Positions 43,794-52,425 of a DNA stretch of 64,000 bases are shown here, one piece after another. The DNA comes from Paenibacillus sp. FSL R5-0623 (GTDB lineage Bacteria; Bacillota; Bacilli; Paenibacillales; Paenibacillaceae). The stretch lies in the NCBI RefSeq assembly GCF_037974265.1, contig NZ_CP150233.1, positions 4,402,001 to 4,466,000 on the forward strand, read 5' to 3'. The translations under genes were made by a program, and so were the position numbers. The number at the start of each line of letters is the position of its first letter. Within the stretch, counting starts at the first letter, position 1. The notes below the pieces were generated by a model that was given only the letters and a program-made list of their open reading frames with translations, made no database searches and was not told the origin of the DNA.

Positions 43794-44699
43794 CTAATGG
43801 TCACGACTCATCAGATAATCGGCAATTTCCAGCAATCTGGATGAATCAGGTAACTCGGCTCTTTCAAGTGCATCTTTTGCAGATTGGGTAAGGGATTTCA
43901 CTTCCTCTACAGAAGCCTCCATGCCAATAAAATAAGGATATGTTACCTTCTGCTGATTCACATCGCTCTGTGTTTTCTTGCCCATCTTCTGCTCGTCACC
44001 CGTCAGGTCGAGAATATCATCCTGAATCTGGAACGCCAGCCCCAGATCACGGCCAAACACACGTAAGGCTTCCAATTGTCCTTCCGTTGCTCCACCAATT
44101 CGTGCTCCAGCAATGAGTGAGAAAACAATCAGGTCACCTGTTTTGTGCAAATGAATATATTCGAGCTGTGAAAGATCAGTCATGCCTTGTTCGCCTTCCA
44201 TATCCGCAACTTGGCCGCCGACCATCCCTCTTGCTCCAGCAAGTTCGGACATGTCCTCTACGATGGACAGCAACGCATCTGCCGCCACACCACTACGGCG
44301 TCCAGCTTGAACAATGCTATAAAAAGCATGAGTTAGCAACGCATCGCCCGCCAATATAGCTGTTGCTTCACCATATACCTTATGATTCGTTAATTTTCCC
44401 CTGCGGTAATCATCATTATCCATAGCAGGCAGGTCGTCGTGGATCAGTGAATACGTATGAACCATCTCCACGGCGCAGGCTACCGGCATTGCAGCTGTAC
44501 GCTGTGCACCGAAGGCTTCCGCCGCAGCAACGACCAGAAGAGGACGAAGGCGTTTGCCTCCGGCCATGAGTGAGTACTGCATCGCATCCGTCAACGATTG
44601 GGGTACATCCCAGTGATCGGGAAGCGTGTGTTTCAACGCTTCTGTCACCTCAGCTGTGACCTCTTCGAGATATGCTTGAAACGAAGGACGATTACTCAT
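43794..44699 (-). CDS. ispA: farnesyl diphosphate synthase
   Basis: Prenyltransferase condensing IPP with DMAPP/GPP. 301 residues with the first Asp-rich motif IHDDLPAMDND, the second FQIQDDILD, and the GGKRLRP substrate-binding segment. The ATG at 44699 has GGTGA upstream and overlaps the xseB stop by 8 nt, so the pair is coupled. Confidence 0.96.
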   Translation of the reverse strand: MSNRPSFQAYLEEVTAEVTEALKHTLPDHWDVPQSLTDAMQYSLMAGGKRLRPLLVVAAAEAFGAQRTAAMPVACAVEMVHTYSLIHDDLPAMDNDDYRRGKLTNHKVYGEATAILAGDALLTHAFYSIVQAGRRSGVAADALLSIVEDMSELAGARGMVGGQVADMEGEQGMTDLSQLEYIHLHKTGDLIVFSLIAGARIGGATEGQLEALRVFGRDLGLAFQIQDDILDLTGDEQKMGKKTQSDVNQQKVTYPYFIGMEASVEEVKSLTQSAKDALERAELPDSSRLLEIADYLMSRDH

Positions 44700-44955
44700 G
44701 GACTTCACCGCTCTCATCGTCAGCAGTTCCGAAAGGCTTCTTGCGAAGCTCTCCATCTTCTTCTACGATCATCTCGATCTTGCGTTCCACTTGTTCCAGC
44801 TTCAGACCGCAAAGTTGCGAAAGTTTCATCCCGCGTTGAAACAGATCGATGGCCTGTTCCAACGGAACATCACCATGTTCCAGCTGACCTACGATGTCTT
44901 CCAATGCCGCCATTGCCTCTTCAAAATTCAATTCCGGTTCATTCGCCATGGGCAT
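44692..44955 (-). CDS. xseB: exodeoxyribonuclease VII small subunit
   Basis: 87-residue XseB: the core NFEEAMAALEDIVGQLEHGDVPLEQAIDLFQRG pattern is seen in parts (NFEEAMAALEDIV; GDVPLEQAIDLF), with an acidic tail longer than usual. Overlaps both xseA and ispA. AAGGAGG lies 6 nt before the ATG. Confidence 0.95.
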   Translation of the reverse strand: MPMANEPELNFEEAMAALEDIVGQLEHGDVPLEQAIDLFQRGMKLSQLCGLKLEQVERKIEMIVEEDGELRKKPFGTADDESGEVHE

Positions 44956-46303
44956 TGTCGTCCTCCTTCATTCCCCAAACCTGACAGTCCAGCTGTCCGT
45001 CTGTTAATTTAATCTTAATTGAATCTCCAGGCTGTACATCCTTCATCGACTTGATCAATCGCTGTTCTTGCTCGTCATAGACAAGGCTGTATCCCCGTGA
45101 CATGACTTTAAGCGGGCTAAGCGCATCCAGATGCCGCACAGATGATTTCCACTGCTGCTGCTTCGATCTGGTTATAGACCTGATCGCAAGTTCCAGTTGT
45201 CTGCGTGCTGCCGCATTCTCACGGCGTGCTGCATTGACCTGCTCACGAGGATTGAATCGTTGCAGTGCTGCCCGCAGACGCTCCTGCTTCTCTCCTGTCC
45301 ATTTCATACGCGTATCCACTGTTCTCAAAAGCCGTTGATGCATCATATCCAGTCGTTCCGTGTGCTGCATCAAGGTACGTCTTGGATGAACCAGCACTGG
45401 CGAACGCTGTAATCTTGCGAGCCGTTCACGATTATGTACAGCACGCTGACGTAAGCTGTGCTGTAACTGGCGCTGACGTTGTCCGATCTGATCAAGCAAC
45501 TCAGCTCGATTAGGTACAGCTAATTCAGCAGCTGCTGTAGGTGTAGCCGCACGCAAATCGGCTGCAAAATCAGCAATAGTGAAGTCCGTTTCGTGCCCAA
45601 CCGCAGAAATGACAGGAATATCCGAAGCAACTATTGCTCTTGCCACAATCTCCTCATTAAAGGCCCACAACTCCTCCAGTGAACCGCCTCCGCGTCCAAC
45701 GATAAGTACATCGGCTTCTCCCATCCGGTTCAGGTTGCCAATCGCTTTGACAATGGAAGGTGCTGCACCCTTCCCTTGAACCAGAACCGGATATAAAACA
45801 ACTTTGGCAGAAGGGTATCTGCGCTGGAGTGTGATCATGATGTCTCGCACCGCCGCTCCCGTCGGTGAAGTTACAACCCCGATGGTCTGTGGATAACGAG
45901 GGATCTGTCTTTTTCGCGAAGGTGAAAATAACCCTTCATCCTCAAGCTTTTTCTTCAGCTGTTCGTAAGCCAGATACAGACTTCCAATTCCGTCCGGTTG
46001 CATATGGGTAGCGTAGAATTGATACTGCCCATCCCGTTCATACACCGAGACATTACCACGGGCAATAACCCTTGCACCCTCCTTCGGTACAAAGGGTAAT
46101 CGCTGGTTATGGGACGCAAACATAATGGACTTGATCCGGCTGTCCTTGTCCTTCAATGTAAAATACATATGGCCGCTGGAGTGATGTGTGAAATTCGAAA
46201 TCTCCCCGCGCAGCCAGACGTCCGACAGGACCTGATCCGATTCCAGTTTCATCCGGATGTATCGGTTCAGGTCTTTGATGGAGTAGATCTTTTGATCTGC
46301 CAC
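44939..46303 (-). CDS. xseA: exodeoxyribonuclease VII large subunit
   Basis: Nuclease subunit degrading single-stranded DNA. 455 codons including the stop: N-terminal OB-fold (SDVWLRGEISNFTHHSSGHMY in parts), the catalytic region with VVTSPTGAA, GRGGGSLEELWAFN and SAVGHETDFT, then a long basic coiled coil. GTG at 46303 is chosen since AGGG lies 8 nt upstream. It starts 11 nt after folD. Confidence 0.95.
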   Translation of the reverse strand: MADQKIYSIKDLNRYIRMKLESDQVLSDVWLRGEISNFTHHSSGHMYFTLKDKDSRIKSIMFASHNQRLPFVPKEGARVIARGNVSVYERDGQYQFYATHMQPDGIGSLYLAYEQLKKKLEDEGLFSPSRKRQIPRYPQTIGVVTSPTGAAVRDIMITLQRRYPSAKVVLYPVLVQGKGAAPSIVKAIGNLNRMGEADVLIVGRGGGSLEELWAFNEEIVARAIVASDIPVISAVGHETDFTIADFAADLRAATPTAAAELAVPNRAELLDQIGQRQRQLQHSLRQRAVHNRERLARLQRSPVLVHPRRTLMQHTERLDMMHQRLLRTVDTRMKWTGEKQERLRAALQRFNPREQVNAARRENAAARRQLELAIRSITRSKQQQWKSSVRHLDALSPLKVMSRGYSLVYDEQEQRLIKSMKDVQPGDSIKIKLTDGQLDCQVWGMKEDDNAHGE

Positions 46304-46313
46304 AGACAAAACC

Positions 46314-47171
46314 CTAGGCCAATCCGTGAGCGCGCTTGGCAGCGATCAATGTATTTTGCATTAGCATTGTGATTGTCATCGGACCAACACCACCTGGAAC
46401 GGGTGTAATTGGACCAGAAACTTCTTTCACACTCTCGAAATCAACGTCTCCTGCCAGTTTGCCATTCTCCAAACGGTTCATGCCGACATCAATAACAACA
46501 GCACCTGGTTTCACAAAATCAGCATCCACAAAGTTTGCACGACCGATGGCTACAACCAAAATATCCGCCTGACGTGTAATTTCTTTCATGTTTGCTGTAC
46601 GGGAATGACACATGGTTACTGTTGCATTCTCACGTTGCAGTAAAAGCGATACCGGTTTACCAACGATGTTGCTTCTTCCAATGACCACCGCATGTTTACC
46701 GGACATTTCCAACCCAGTACGTTTGATCAGTTCAATTACACCCGCTGGGGTACATGGAAGCAGACTATCGTCTCCTATAACAAGATTACCAACATTGACT
46801 GGATGGAACCCGTCTACGTCTTTATCCACGGCAATCGCGTCAATGACCGCTTTCTCTTCGATATGCTTCGGTAGTGGGAGTTGAACCAAAATTCCGTTAA
46901 TGGATTGTTGATTGTTCAGCTTGTCCACCAGCGCAAGCAGATCTTCTTGGGACGTATCTGCATCCAAGCGATGCACTTCGGAGTAGAAACCGAGGTCGTG
47001 ACATGCTTTTTCTTTATTACGCACATATACTTGGGATGCCGGATCTTCCCCGACGAGCACAACAGCCAGACCAGGTACTACCCCCTGTTCGCTAAGCTGT
47101 TTTACTTCTGTTGTCATGCTTGCGCGGATCTCTTGGGATACTTCTTTACCGTTAATAATAGATGCTGTCAT
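46314..47171 (-). CDS. folD: methylenetetrahydrofolate dehydrogenase/cyclohydrolase
   Basis: Bifunctional enzyme of one-carbon metabolism. 285 residues with YVRNKEKAC (catalytic Lys/Tyr region), ILVQLPLPKHI, KDVDGFHPVNVG, GRSNIVGKPVSLLL and the C-terminal PVPGGVGPMT. First of the folD-xseA-xseB-ispA run. Confidence 0.97.
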   Translation of the reverse strand: MTASIINGKEVSQEIRASMTTEVKQLSEQGVVPGLAVVLVGEDPASQVYVRNKEKACHDLGFYSEVHRLDADTSQEDLLALVDKLNNQQSINGILVQLPLPKHIEEKAVIDAIAVDKDVDGFHPVNVGNLVIGDDSLLPCTPAGVIELIKRTGLEMSGKHAVVIGRSNIVGKPVSLLLQRENATVTMCHSRTANMKEITRQADILVVAIGRANFVDADFVKPGAVVIDVGMNRLENGKLAGDVDFESVKEVSGPITPVPGGVGPMTITMLMQNTLIAAKRAHGLA

Positions 47172-47210
47172 TGTACTCTCTCTCCCTTATGTGAATATAA
47201 ATTTAGAGGT

Positions 47211-47267
47211 TGTTCAAAAAAACCGCTTTTGATTACGAAGGATACTGAAAACCGGTCCTTTTGAACA
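47211..47267. repeat. intergenic palindrome between folD and nusB
   Basis: TGTTCAAAA/TTTTGAACA arms with inner ACCG/CGGT enclose TTTGATTACGAAGG. The segment AAACCGCTTTTGATTACGAA recurs with few changes at 63115-63136 before yqhQ. Probably a second dispersed motif family. Confidence 0.55.
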
Positions 47268-47288
47268 TGCTCCATAGTTAATCATAAC

Positions 47289-47741
47289 TTAAGATAATTT
47301 TGCTTTAATCGCGTCAACTTCCTGAATCATGCGTCCAAGTACGCCATTGACGAATTTGCCGGATTCTTCTGTACCAAAATATTTGGACAGTTCAATTGCT
47401 TCATTGACCGATACCTTTGCCGGAATGTCATCACGAAACACCATTTCATACGTAGACAGTCGTAGAATCTGGCGATCTACACGTGACAGACGGCTAATCT
47501 GCCAACCTTTCAAATAATCCACAAGCAGACCGTCAATTGCTTCCTTATTGTTCCAGGCTCCTTGTACAATCTCAGTAACATAAGTACGCATTACATCTGC
47601 ATCGCGGATAACTACTTCGGTTTCATTATCTTCTGCAGCTTCATTGATCAACATGTTTACAGCTTCTGCTGCACCCACCTCATTCATTTCCATCTGATAC
47701 AGACTTTGTACTGCAATTTCCCTTGCCAAACGTCTTTTCAT
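47289..47741 (-). CDS. nusB: transcription antitermination factor NusB
   Basis: 150 residues, all helical, starting MKRRLAREIAVQSLYQME and including DYLKGWQISRLSRVDRQIL and the conserved EAIELSKYFGTEESGKFVNGVL in parts. Binds boxA RNA with NusE in rRNA antitermination. AGGAGG precedes the ATG at 47741. Confidence 0.96.
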   Translation of the reverse strand: MKRRLAREIAVQSLYQMEMNEVGAAEAVNMLINEAAEDNETEVVIRDADVMRTYVTEIVQGAWNNKEAIDGLLVDYLKGWQISRLSRVDRQILRLSTYEMVFRDDIPAKVSVNEAIELSKYFGTEESGKFVNGVLGRMIQEVDAIKAKLS

Positions 47742-47872
47742 GTCCTGCCTCCTGCAGCGCTCCGTCTGGAGCGTCATCATGCTTATTTTATAATCCATGC
47801 ATCCATCTCATCAAATCCAGTATAGGTTGAATCAATGGCTTCCATGGTATTGTTATTGTTATCCCTTTTCAC

Positions 47873-47955
47873 AAAAAAACCTGCAATACGTTTCCTCCAA
47901 AAAACGGGCAACCTAAACTACAGCTCTATTTTCGGAAGAAACATATTGCAGGGTT
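47873..47955 (-). terminator. terminator of the asp23-amaP-DUF2273 operon
   Basis: Long stem AACCTGCAATA-x-GTTTC with GAAAC-x-TATTGCAGGGTT and a branched loop, followed on the minus strand by seven T. It separates this operon from nusB. Confidence 0.85.
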
Positions 47956-47963
47956 CAGGTAGG

Positions 47964-48197
47964 TCACTTAAACGGACGCCAGCGATCGCCAAGCCATTGT
48001 CCCCACTCCCTCCAGGGAATGGACGAACCCAGCTTCGAATCGCTTCGTCTGCCTAACGTATAACCGATGAACACCAAGAGTGCAAAGAACAACATATCCC
48101 AAAAACCGATCCATACATAAAGAAATCCAAAAAAGATGCCGCCGATAATTCCGGTAATTCGGCCTCTGTGACTATCCCAAATCTCTTTCCACAGCAT
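47964..48197 (-). CDS. DUF2273 small membrane protein
   Basis: 77 residues, two membrane helices with GIIGGIFFGFLYVWIGFWD, a basic end and Trp-rich C-terminus. DUF2273 proteins accompany Asp23 and AmaP; the role is unknown, probably envelope stress. It starts 14 nt after amaP. Confidence 0.85.
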   Translation of the reverse strand: MLWKEIWDSHRGRITGIIGGIFFGFLYVWIGFWDMLFFALLVFIGYTLGRRSDSKLGSSIPWREWGQWLGDRWRPFK

Positions 48198-48211
48198 CAG
48201 TGAAACTCACC

Positions 48212-48751
48212 TCATTCCACTCGACTCTTGTAGTTAGGCGACTGGGTTACATTAGCGATATACACCGTGACAAAAGAAACCGGGATGCCCGTAATCTCTT
48301 GTACATGATCATGTATCGCCTTTTGCAGATCAGAAGTCAGCGCAGGAATAGGTGTCTCACCATCCACTACTGCACGGATCATAATCTCCAGTCCTGACTC
48401 AACCACACGTATGCGTGCCTTGACATCACGTACTCCCCGGAAACGGGAAGTTGCCTTCAAACAGAGATTCTCAATCGTCTCCATCGAAATCTGTACATCA
48501 CCAAACTCAGTACGTTGATCTACAGATGGCAACGATGCACGCTCACGCCGAACCGAGATGTAGAAAAATCGCAAACTCAGGATAAACAAAATCGCTGCTG
48601 CAATAACCGACGCAACAATAACGTTTTGTTCCTGCTGGTAATTCAATTCGTAAGGCAGCACACCGCTAATCAGAAGAATGACGGCTGCCGATATTGCTCC
48701 AACGCTTATGCTGTATATAAACAACAGAAGCCGATCCAGTATTTTAGCCAC
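48212..48751 (-). CDS. amaP: alkaline shock membrane anchor AmaP
   Basis: 179 residues: two N-terminal membrane helices (about 7-30 and 42-65) and a C-terminal Asp23-like domain. In Staphylococcus AmaP anchors Asp23 at the membrane. GTG at 48751 is preferred (GGGAGG 11 nt upstream) to a GTG 9 nt earlier. Confidence 0.88.
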   Translation of the reverse strand: MAKILDRLLLFIYSISVGAISAAVILLISGVLPYELNYQQEQNVIVASVIAAAILFILSLRFFYISVRRERASLPSVDQRTEFGDVQISMETIENLCLKATSRFRGVRDVKARIRVVESGLEIMIRAVVDGETPIPALTSDLQKAIHDHVQEITGIPVSFVTVYIANVTQSPNYKSRVE

Positions 48752-48861
48752 GAACTGCACAGCCTCCCTTGCTCACTAACATTACTTAACCAGTTCACTA
48801 GCAAAAAATCAGATCCTCATCTAGCTTTCGCTATAATGAAGACCTGTCCAAGACGGGATAA

Positions 48862-48884
48862 CCCCCGGCAGATGATGCCGGGGG
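48862..48884 (-). other. GC-rich hairpin between asp23 and amaP
   Basis: CCCCCGGCA/TGCCGGGGG, 9 perfect pairs, 5-nt loop, directly after the asp23 stop and without a T run. Likely an mRNA-stabilising or attenuating element giving more asp23 than amaP product. Confidence 0.6.
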
Positions 48885-48897
48885 AATCTGTCTTCTT

Positions 48898-49308
48898 TTA
48901 TTTTACGCGCTGACTGTTCAGGTCGATCTCTTCCACTTTCTCGGTGCTCTTGAACTGAACGTCATGAATGTGCACATTCACTTCATTCACATTCAATCCT
49001 GTCATGTTCTCGATGGAACGTTTCACGTTCTGTTGAATCTCCGTAGCTACTTGTGGCAGACGGTATCCGTACTCGATAATTACGGAAACATCAACTGCCG
49101 CTTCACGTTGGCCCACTTCAACTTTAACGCCTTTGGAAAGGTTTTTGCGACCAAGCAATTCAGCAAATCCGCCAGCGAATCCGCCACTCATGCCTGCAAC
49201 ACCTTTCACTTCAAGGGTCGCCAATCCAGCAATCACTTCAATAACTTCAGGTGCGATCTGGATTTCACCGATATCCGTTCGTTCAAATTCAGTCGGTAGT
49301 GTACTCAT
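48898..49308 (-). CDS. Asp23/Gls24 family envelope stress protein
   Basis: 136 residues with the family core IAPEVIEVIAGLATLEVKGV and VIEYGYRLPQVATEIQ. Similar to B. subtilis YqhY, next to accBC, which affects fatty acid synthesis. It has its own promoter and a structured leader of about 170 nt. Confidence 0.92.
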   Translation of the reverse strand: MSTLPTEFERTDIGEIQIAPEVIEVIAGLATLEVKGVAGMSGGFAGGFAELLGRKNLSKGVKVEVGQREAAVDVSVIIEYGYRLPQVATEIQQNVKRSIENMTGLNVNEVNVHIHDVQFKSTEKVEEIDLNSQRVK

Positions 49309-49391
49309 AACTGTTCAACACACCTTTCGCGAGATAAGTTTGCGGCCATCCGTCAGGGCGCTGGACTCAGGTTAATCAACCTTCAGAACCC

Positions 49392-49457
49392 TTCCGGTCC
49401 GGCTTTACCGGAACTCCTGCAAACATCCGCGAGGTGCGGGCTTATCCTTTGCAGGAG
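49392..49457 (-). promoter_or_regulatory. structured 5' leader of asp23
   Basis: Two adjacent hairpins in the leader: CTCCTGCAAA/TTTGCAGGAG (49414-49457, with an inner GC-rich stem) and TTCCGGT/ACCGGAA (49392-49413), abutting without spacer. No known riboswitch is recognised. Confidence 0.5.
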
Positions 49458-49478
49458 ACATGCGCTCTTATTATTCAT

Positions 49479-49507
49479 ACTATATCATTTGGGCTACATT
49501 ATGACAA
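49479..49507 (-). promoter_or_regulatory. sigma-A promoter of asp23 operon
   Basis: Minus strand: TTGTCA (49507-49502), 17-nt spacer, TATAGT (49484-49479). It lies just after the accC stop. Confidence 0.72.
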
Positions 49508-49525
49508 ACAAGCCCAATATACCTT

Positions 49526-50869
49526 TTAAATCTCGTTTTCCTCAAGAAATTTGATATCAAAGTCACCACGAATGAACGTTGGGTGCTCCAGCAATTTCTG
49601 ATGGAAAGGAATAGTTGTGGATATGCCTTCAATCGCAAATTCCCCAAGCGCACGTTTCATCTTGGCAATCGCCTCTTCACGATTCGCTCCCCACACGATC
49701 AATTTTGCGATCATGGAGTCATAGAAAGGTGAAATGGTATAACCCGGATAAGCAGCACTATCTACACGAACACCAGGTCCTCCCGGTGCAAGGTAGAATC
49801 CGATTTTGCCTGGTGATGGCATAAAGTTACGGTCCGGATCTTCCGCATTGATACGACATTCAATGGACCAGCCATTGATAACCACGTCTTCCTGACGGAA
49901 TGAAAGTGGGTTGCCTTCAGCTACCGAGATCATCTCACGGATCAGATCCACGCCAGTAACCATCTCAGTTACCGGGTGCTCTACCTGAATACGCGTATTC
50001 ATCTCCATGAAATAGAACTCGCCGTTCGGGCTGAGCAGGAACTCCAATGTACCCGCTCCCGAGTAATCCACAGCAAGGGCAGCCCGTACCGCAGCTTCAC
50101 CCATCAATGTACGCACATCTTCGGAGAGAATCGGACACGGCGCTTCCTCTACCAATTTCTGGCGACGACGCTGAACCGAGCAATCACGCTCTCCCAGATG
50201 TGCCGCATTTCCGTGTTTATCAGCAATGATCTGAATTTCCACGTGTTTCATGCCTGTCAGGAATTTCTCCAGATATACACCTGCATTGCCAAATGCCTTT
50301 TGTGCTTCCTGCTGAGCAGCGGTAATCTGCTTAATCAGCGTTTCTTCATCTTCGGCAATACGAATTCCCTTACCTCCGCCACCAGCAGTAGCTTTGATAA
50401 TAATAGGATATCCGATATCTCTAGCAATCATGATGGCTTCATCCATATTTTCAACAAGGCCGTCTGATCCAGGAATAACAGGTACTCCTGCATCTTTCAT
50501 CGTCTGTTTGGCAACAGCTTTGTCACCCATTTTGGTGATGGCTTCAGGAGAAGGTCCAATAAACGTAATATTGCAAGACTCACAAATTTCCGCAAAATCA
50601 GCATTCTCCGCCAAAAAACCGTATCCAGGATGGATTGCATCACATTCCGTCAGCGTAGCTACACTCATCAGATTTGTGAAGTTGAGGTAACTGTCCTTAG
50701 ACAGTGTCGGTCCGATACAATAAGCCTCATCTGCAAGACGAACATGCAGAGAATCCTTGTCCGCTTCCGAGTAGACGGCTACCGTTGAGATACCGATTTC
50801 ACGGCAGGCACGAATAATACGTACCGCAATCTCTCCACGGTTCGCAATCAGTATTTTTTGAAATTTCAT
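49526..50869 (-). CDS. accC: acetyl-CoA carboxylase, biotin carboxylase
   Basis: 447-residue ATP-grasp enzyme carboxylating biotin on AccB. N-terminal KILIANRGEIAVRI, GGGGKGIR glycine loop, EMNTRIQVEHPVTE and the C-terminal FYDSMIAKLIVWG. The ATG at 50869 has GAAGGAGG 10 nt upstream. It follows accB by 55 nt. Confidence 0.97.
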   Translation of the reverse strand: MKFQKILIANRGEIAVRIIRACREIGISTVAVYSEADKDSLHVRLADEAYCIGPTLSKDSYLNFTNLMSVATLTECDAIHPGYGFLAENADFAEICESCNITFIGPSPEAITKMGDKAVAKQTMKDAGVPVIPGSDGLVENMDEAIMIARDIGYPIIIKATAGGGGKGIRIAEDEETLIKQITAAQQEAQKAFGNAGVYLEKFLTGMKHVEIQIIADKHGNAAHLGERDCSVQRRRQKLVEEAPCPILSEDVRTLMGEAAVRAALAVDYSGAGTLEFLLSPNGEFYFMEMNTRIQVEHPVTEMVTGVDLIREMISVAEGNPLSFRQEDVVINGWSIECRINAEDPDRNFMPSPGKIGFYLAPGGPGVRVDSAAYPGYTISPFYDSMIAKLIVWGANREEAIAKMKRALGEFAIEGISTTIPFHQKLLEHPTFIRGDFDIKFLEENEI

Positions 50870-50924
50870 TTCGTTTTGTCCTCCTTCGAAGCTCATGCGG
50901 TTAGCTGTTTACCAGCTATAACGG

Positions 50925-51395
50925 TTATTCCGGTTTCACCAGGAAAAGGGGCTGCCCATACTCGACCAGCTGTCCGTTCTCAACCAGCACTTCAACGATT
51001 TCTCCCTTGATGTCCGCATCAAGCTCGTTCATCAGCTTCATAGCTTCGATGATACATACCGTTGTTTTCTCAACAACTTTATCACCAGCGCTCACAAAAG
51101 GACCCGCTTCCGGCGAGGAAGCTCTGTAAAAAGTACCTACCATCGGAGATACAATTTTATGTAAATGACTTGTAGTATCGACCTGCGGTGCAGCTTCACT
51201 TACCACTGCTGCCGGCTGTACTTGCGGAGCAGCAATCATTTGCGGTTGCACAGCAGCTGCTTGAACATACTCCGTTTTGCCCGGTTTGCGGATTGATAAC
51301 CGTGATCCTTCATTTTCAATTTCCAACTCTTGAACGGAACTTTCATCTACCAGTTTAATCAGTTCTTTGATTTCACTCAATTTAAACATTTCCAT
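50925..51395 (-). CDS. accB: biotin carboxyl carrier protein
   Basis: 156 residues. N-terminal charged helix, a Pro/Ala/Gln linker (about 45-75) and a biotinyl domain with EAMKLMNE (biotin-Lys120). First gene of accB-accC, which makes malonyl-CoA. AAGGAGTGA precedes the ATG. Confidence 0.97.
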   Translation of the reverse strand: MEMFKLSEIKELIKLVDESSVQELEIENEGSRLSIRKPGKTEYVQAAAVQPQMIAAPQVQPAAVVSEAAPQVDTTSHLHKIVSPMVGTFYRASSPEAGPFVSAGDKVVEKTTVCIIEAMKLMNELDADIKGEIVEVLVENGQLVEYGQPLFLVKPE

Positions 51396-51451
51396 TATTC
51401 ACTCCTTCGGCATCATGCCAGTCTCACTAGGACGGTCATATGGCTTTATGT

Positions 51452-51479
51452 ATTATATCATAATCATTAAAAATGGAAA
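51452..51479 (-). promoter_or_regulatory. promoter of accBC
   Basis: Minus strand: TTTCCA (51479-51474), 16-nt spacer, extended -10 TGATATAAT (TATAAT at 51457-51452). Confidence 0.6.
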
Positions 51480-51507
51480 GAGCCCGAGAGTACAACCAGC
51501 TCCCGGG
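51475..51507 (-). terminator. probable terminator of spoIIIA operon
   Basis: CCCGAGAG/CTCCCGGG stem with one mismatch, 9-nt loop, then a pyrimidine-rich stretch on the minus strand. It overlaps the accB promoter region. Confidence 0.55.
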
Positions 51508-51528
51508 ACTGCATTTCCATGATTTGGA

Positions 51529-52359
51529 TTACTGTTCAGTGACGTATTGCACGCTGATTTTGTTCTGTGAAACCGCCAATTCTTTCATGACCAGATCCAC
51601 AATGGATACCGCCTGTTTTACATCCAGTTTGTCACTGAGGACCACAACTTTATACTTGTCGGCATCTTCTTGAACGATCGCATTAGCGAACTGTTGAGAG
51701 AGCGTCTCCTCAATGCCAGTGATTTTAGCTTCTTTTTCTTCCAGTGTACGGAGTTGCTCCGTTGCTTTGGCATTCTCTTCTGGCGTTTTGCTCAGATCAC
51801 CTGCCACGGTCATCAGTTCCTCATACTTACGATTGTTACTTTCCTCACGTTGCCACTGGTAGTTCTGGAACTGGCTGCTCGCAGATGCTGTCGTATTCTG
51901 TTCTTCCATTTCCTTGAGGACTTCCTCATCTGTCTTGGTTGCAGTGCCGCCTGCCTGACCCTCTGTCTCTGGTGTAGTTGTTGCCCCTTTGTCGGTCTCT
52001 TTGTTGGTTTCCTTGCCTGCCTCACCCTTATTCTCGCCTGGTTCGACAGCAGGTGTTTTCTCTGTATTTCCAGCTTCTTTACCTTCCGTAGCCGCCGGTT
52101 CTTCCACAGCGCCAGCCGCACTTGGATCACTTTCAACTTCGCCGCTATTCACCACTTCATTCATAACCAAACCTTCTGTAGGATCAAGAATGCCTGCCGT
52201 CTCCTTGGCTTCCCCTTGCTTGATTCCATCCACTTGCTGACTGTCAGCCACCGGCGCGTTGACTGGACCGGAATCCTCAGTGAACAGATAATACGCGGAC
52301 AAAATGACCATCAGACTCAGCATGGAAACGAGCCATACCGTTTGACGTTTGTTATTCAT
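51529..52359 (-). CDS. spoIIIAH: stage III sporulation protein AH
   Basis: 276 residues: one N-terminal membrane helix (about 8-26), a Glu/Thr/Ala-rich low-complexity spacer longer than in Bacillus, and the C-terminal ring-forming YscJ/FliF-like domain (DADKYKVVVLSDKLDVKQA). It joins forespore SpoIIQ across the intermembrane space. Last gene of spoIIIA. Confidence 0.94.
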   Translation of the reverse strand: MNNKRQTVWLVSMLSLMVILSAYYLFTEDSGPVNAPVADSQQVDGIKQGEAKETAGILDPTEGLVMNEVVNSGEVESDPSAAGAVEEPAATEGKEAGNTEKTPAVEPGENKGEAGKETNKETDKGATTTPETEGQAGGTATKTDEEVLKEMEEQNTTASASSQFQNYQWQREESNNRKYEELMTVAGDLSKTPEENAKATEQLRTLEEKEAKITGIEETLSQQFANAIVQEDADKYKVVVLSDKLDVKQAVSIVDLVMKELAVSQNKISVQYVTEQ

Positions 52360-52425
52360 TAGAACTTCCTCCTCAAATTGGCTTCAATCTTATGAGAATT
52401 GAATCTTGTGATTCAACACATCAGA

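Noticed and set aside
48862..48884. Hairpin after asp23 as an intrinsic terminator
   Set aside because: A strong stem but no T run, and amaP and DUF2273 continue in the same direction up to a real terminator at 47873-47955.
51670..52362. 230-codon plus-strand ORF opposite spoIIIAH
   Set aside because: Rich in Cys and Phe from antisense of the Glu/Thr/Ala-rich spacer; no start site and clear spoIIIAH on the other strand.
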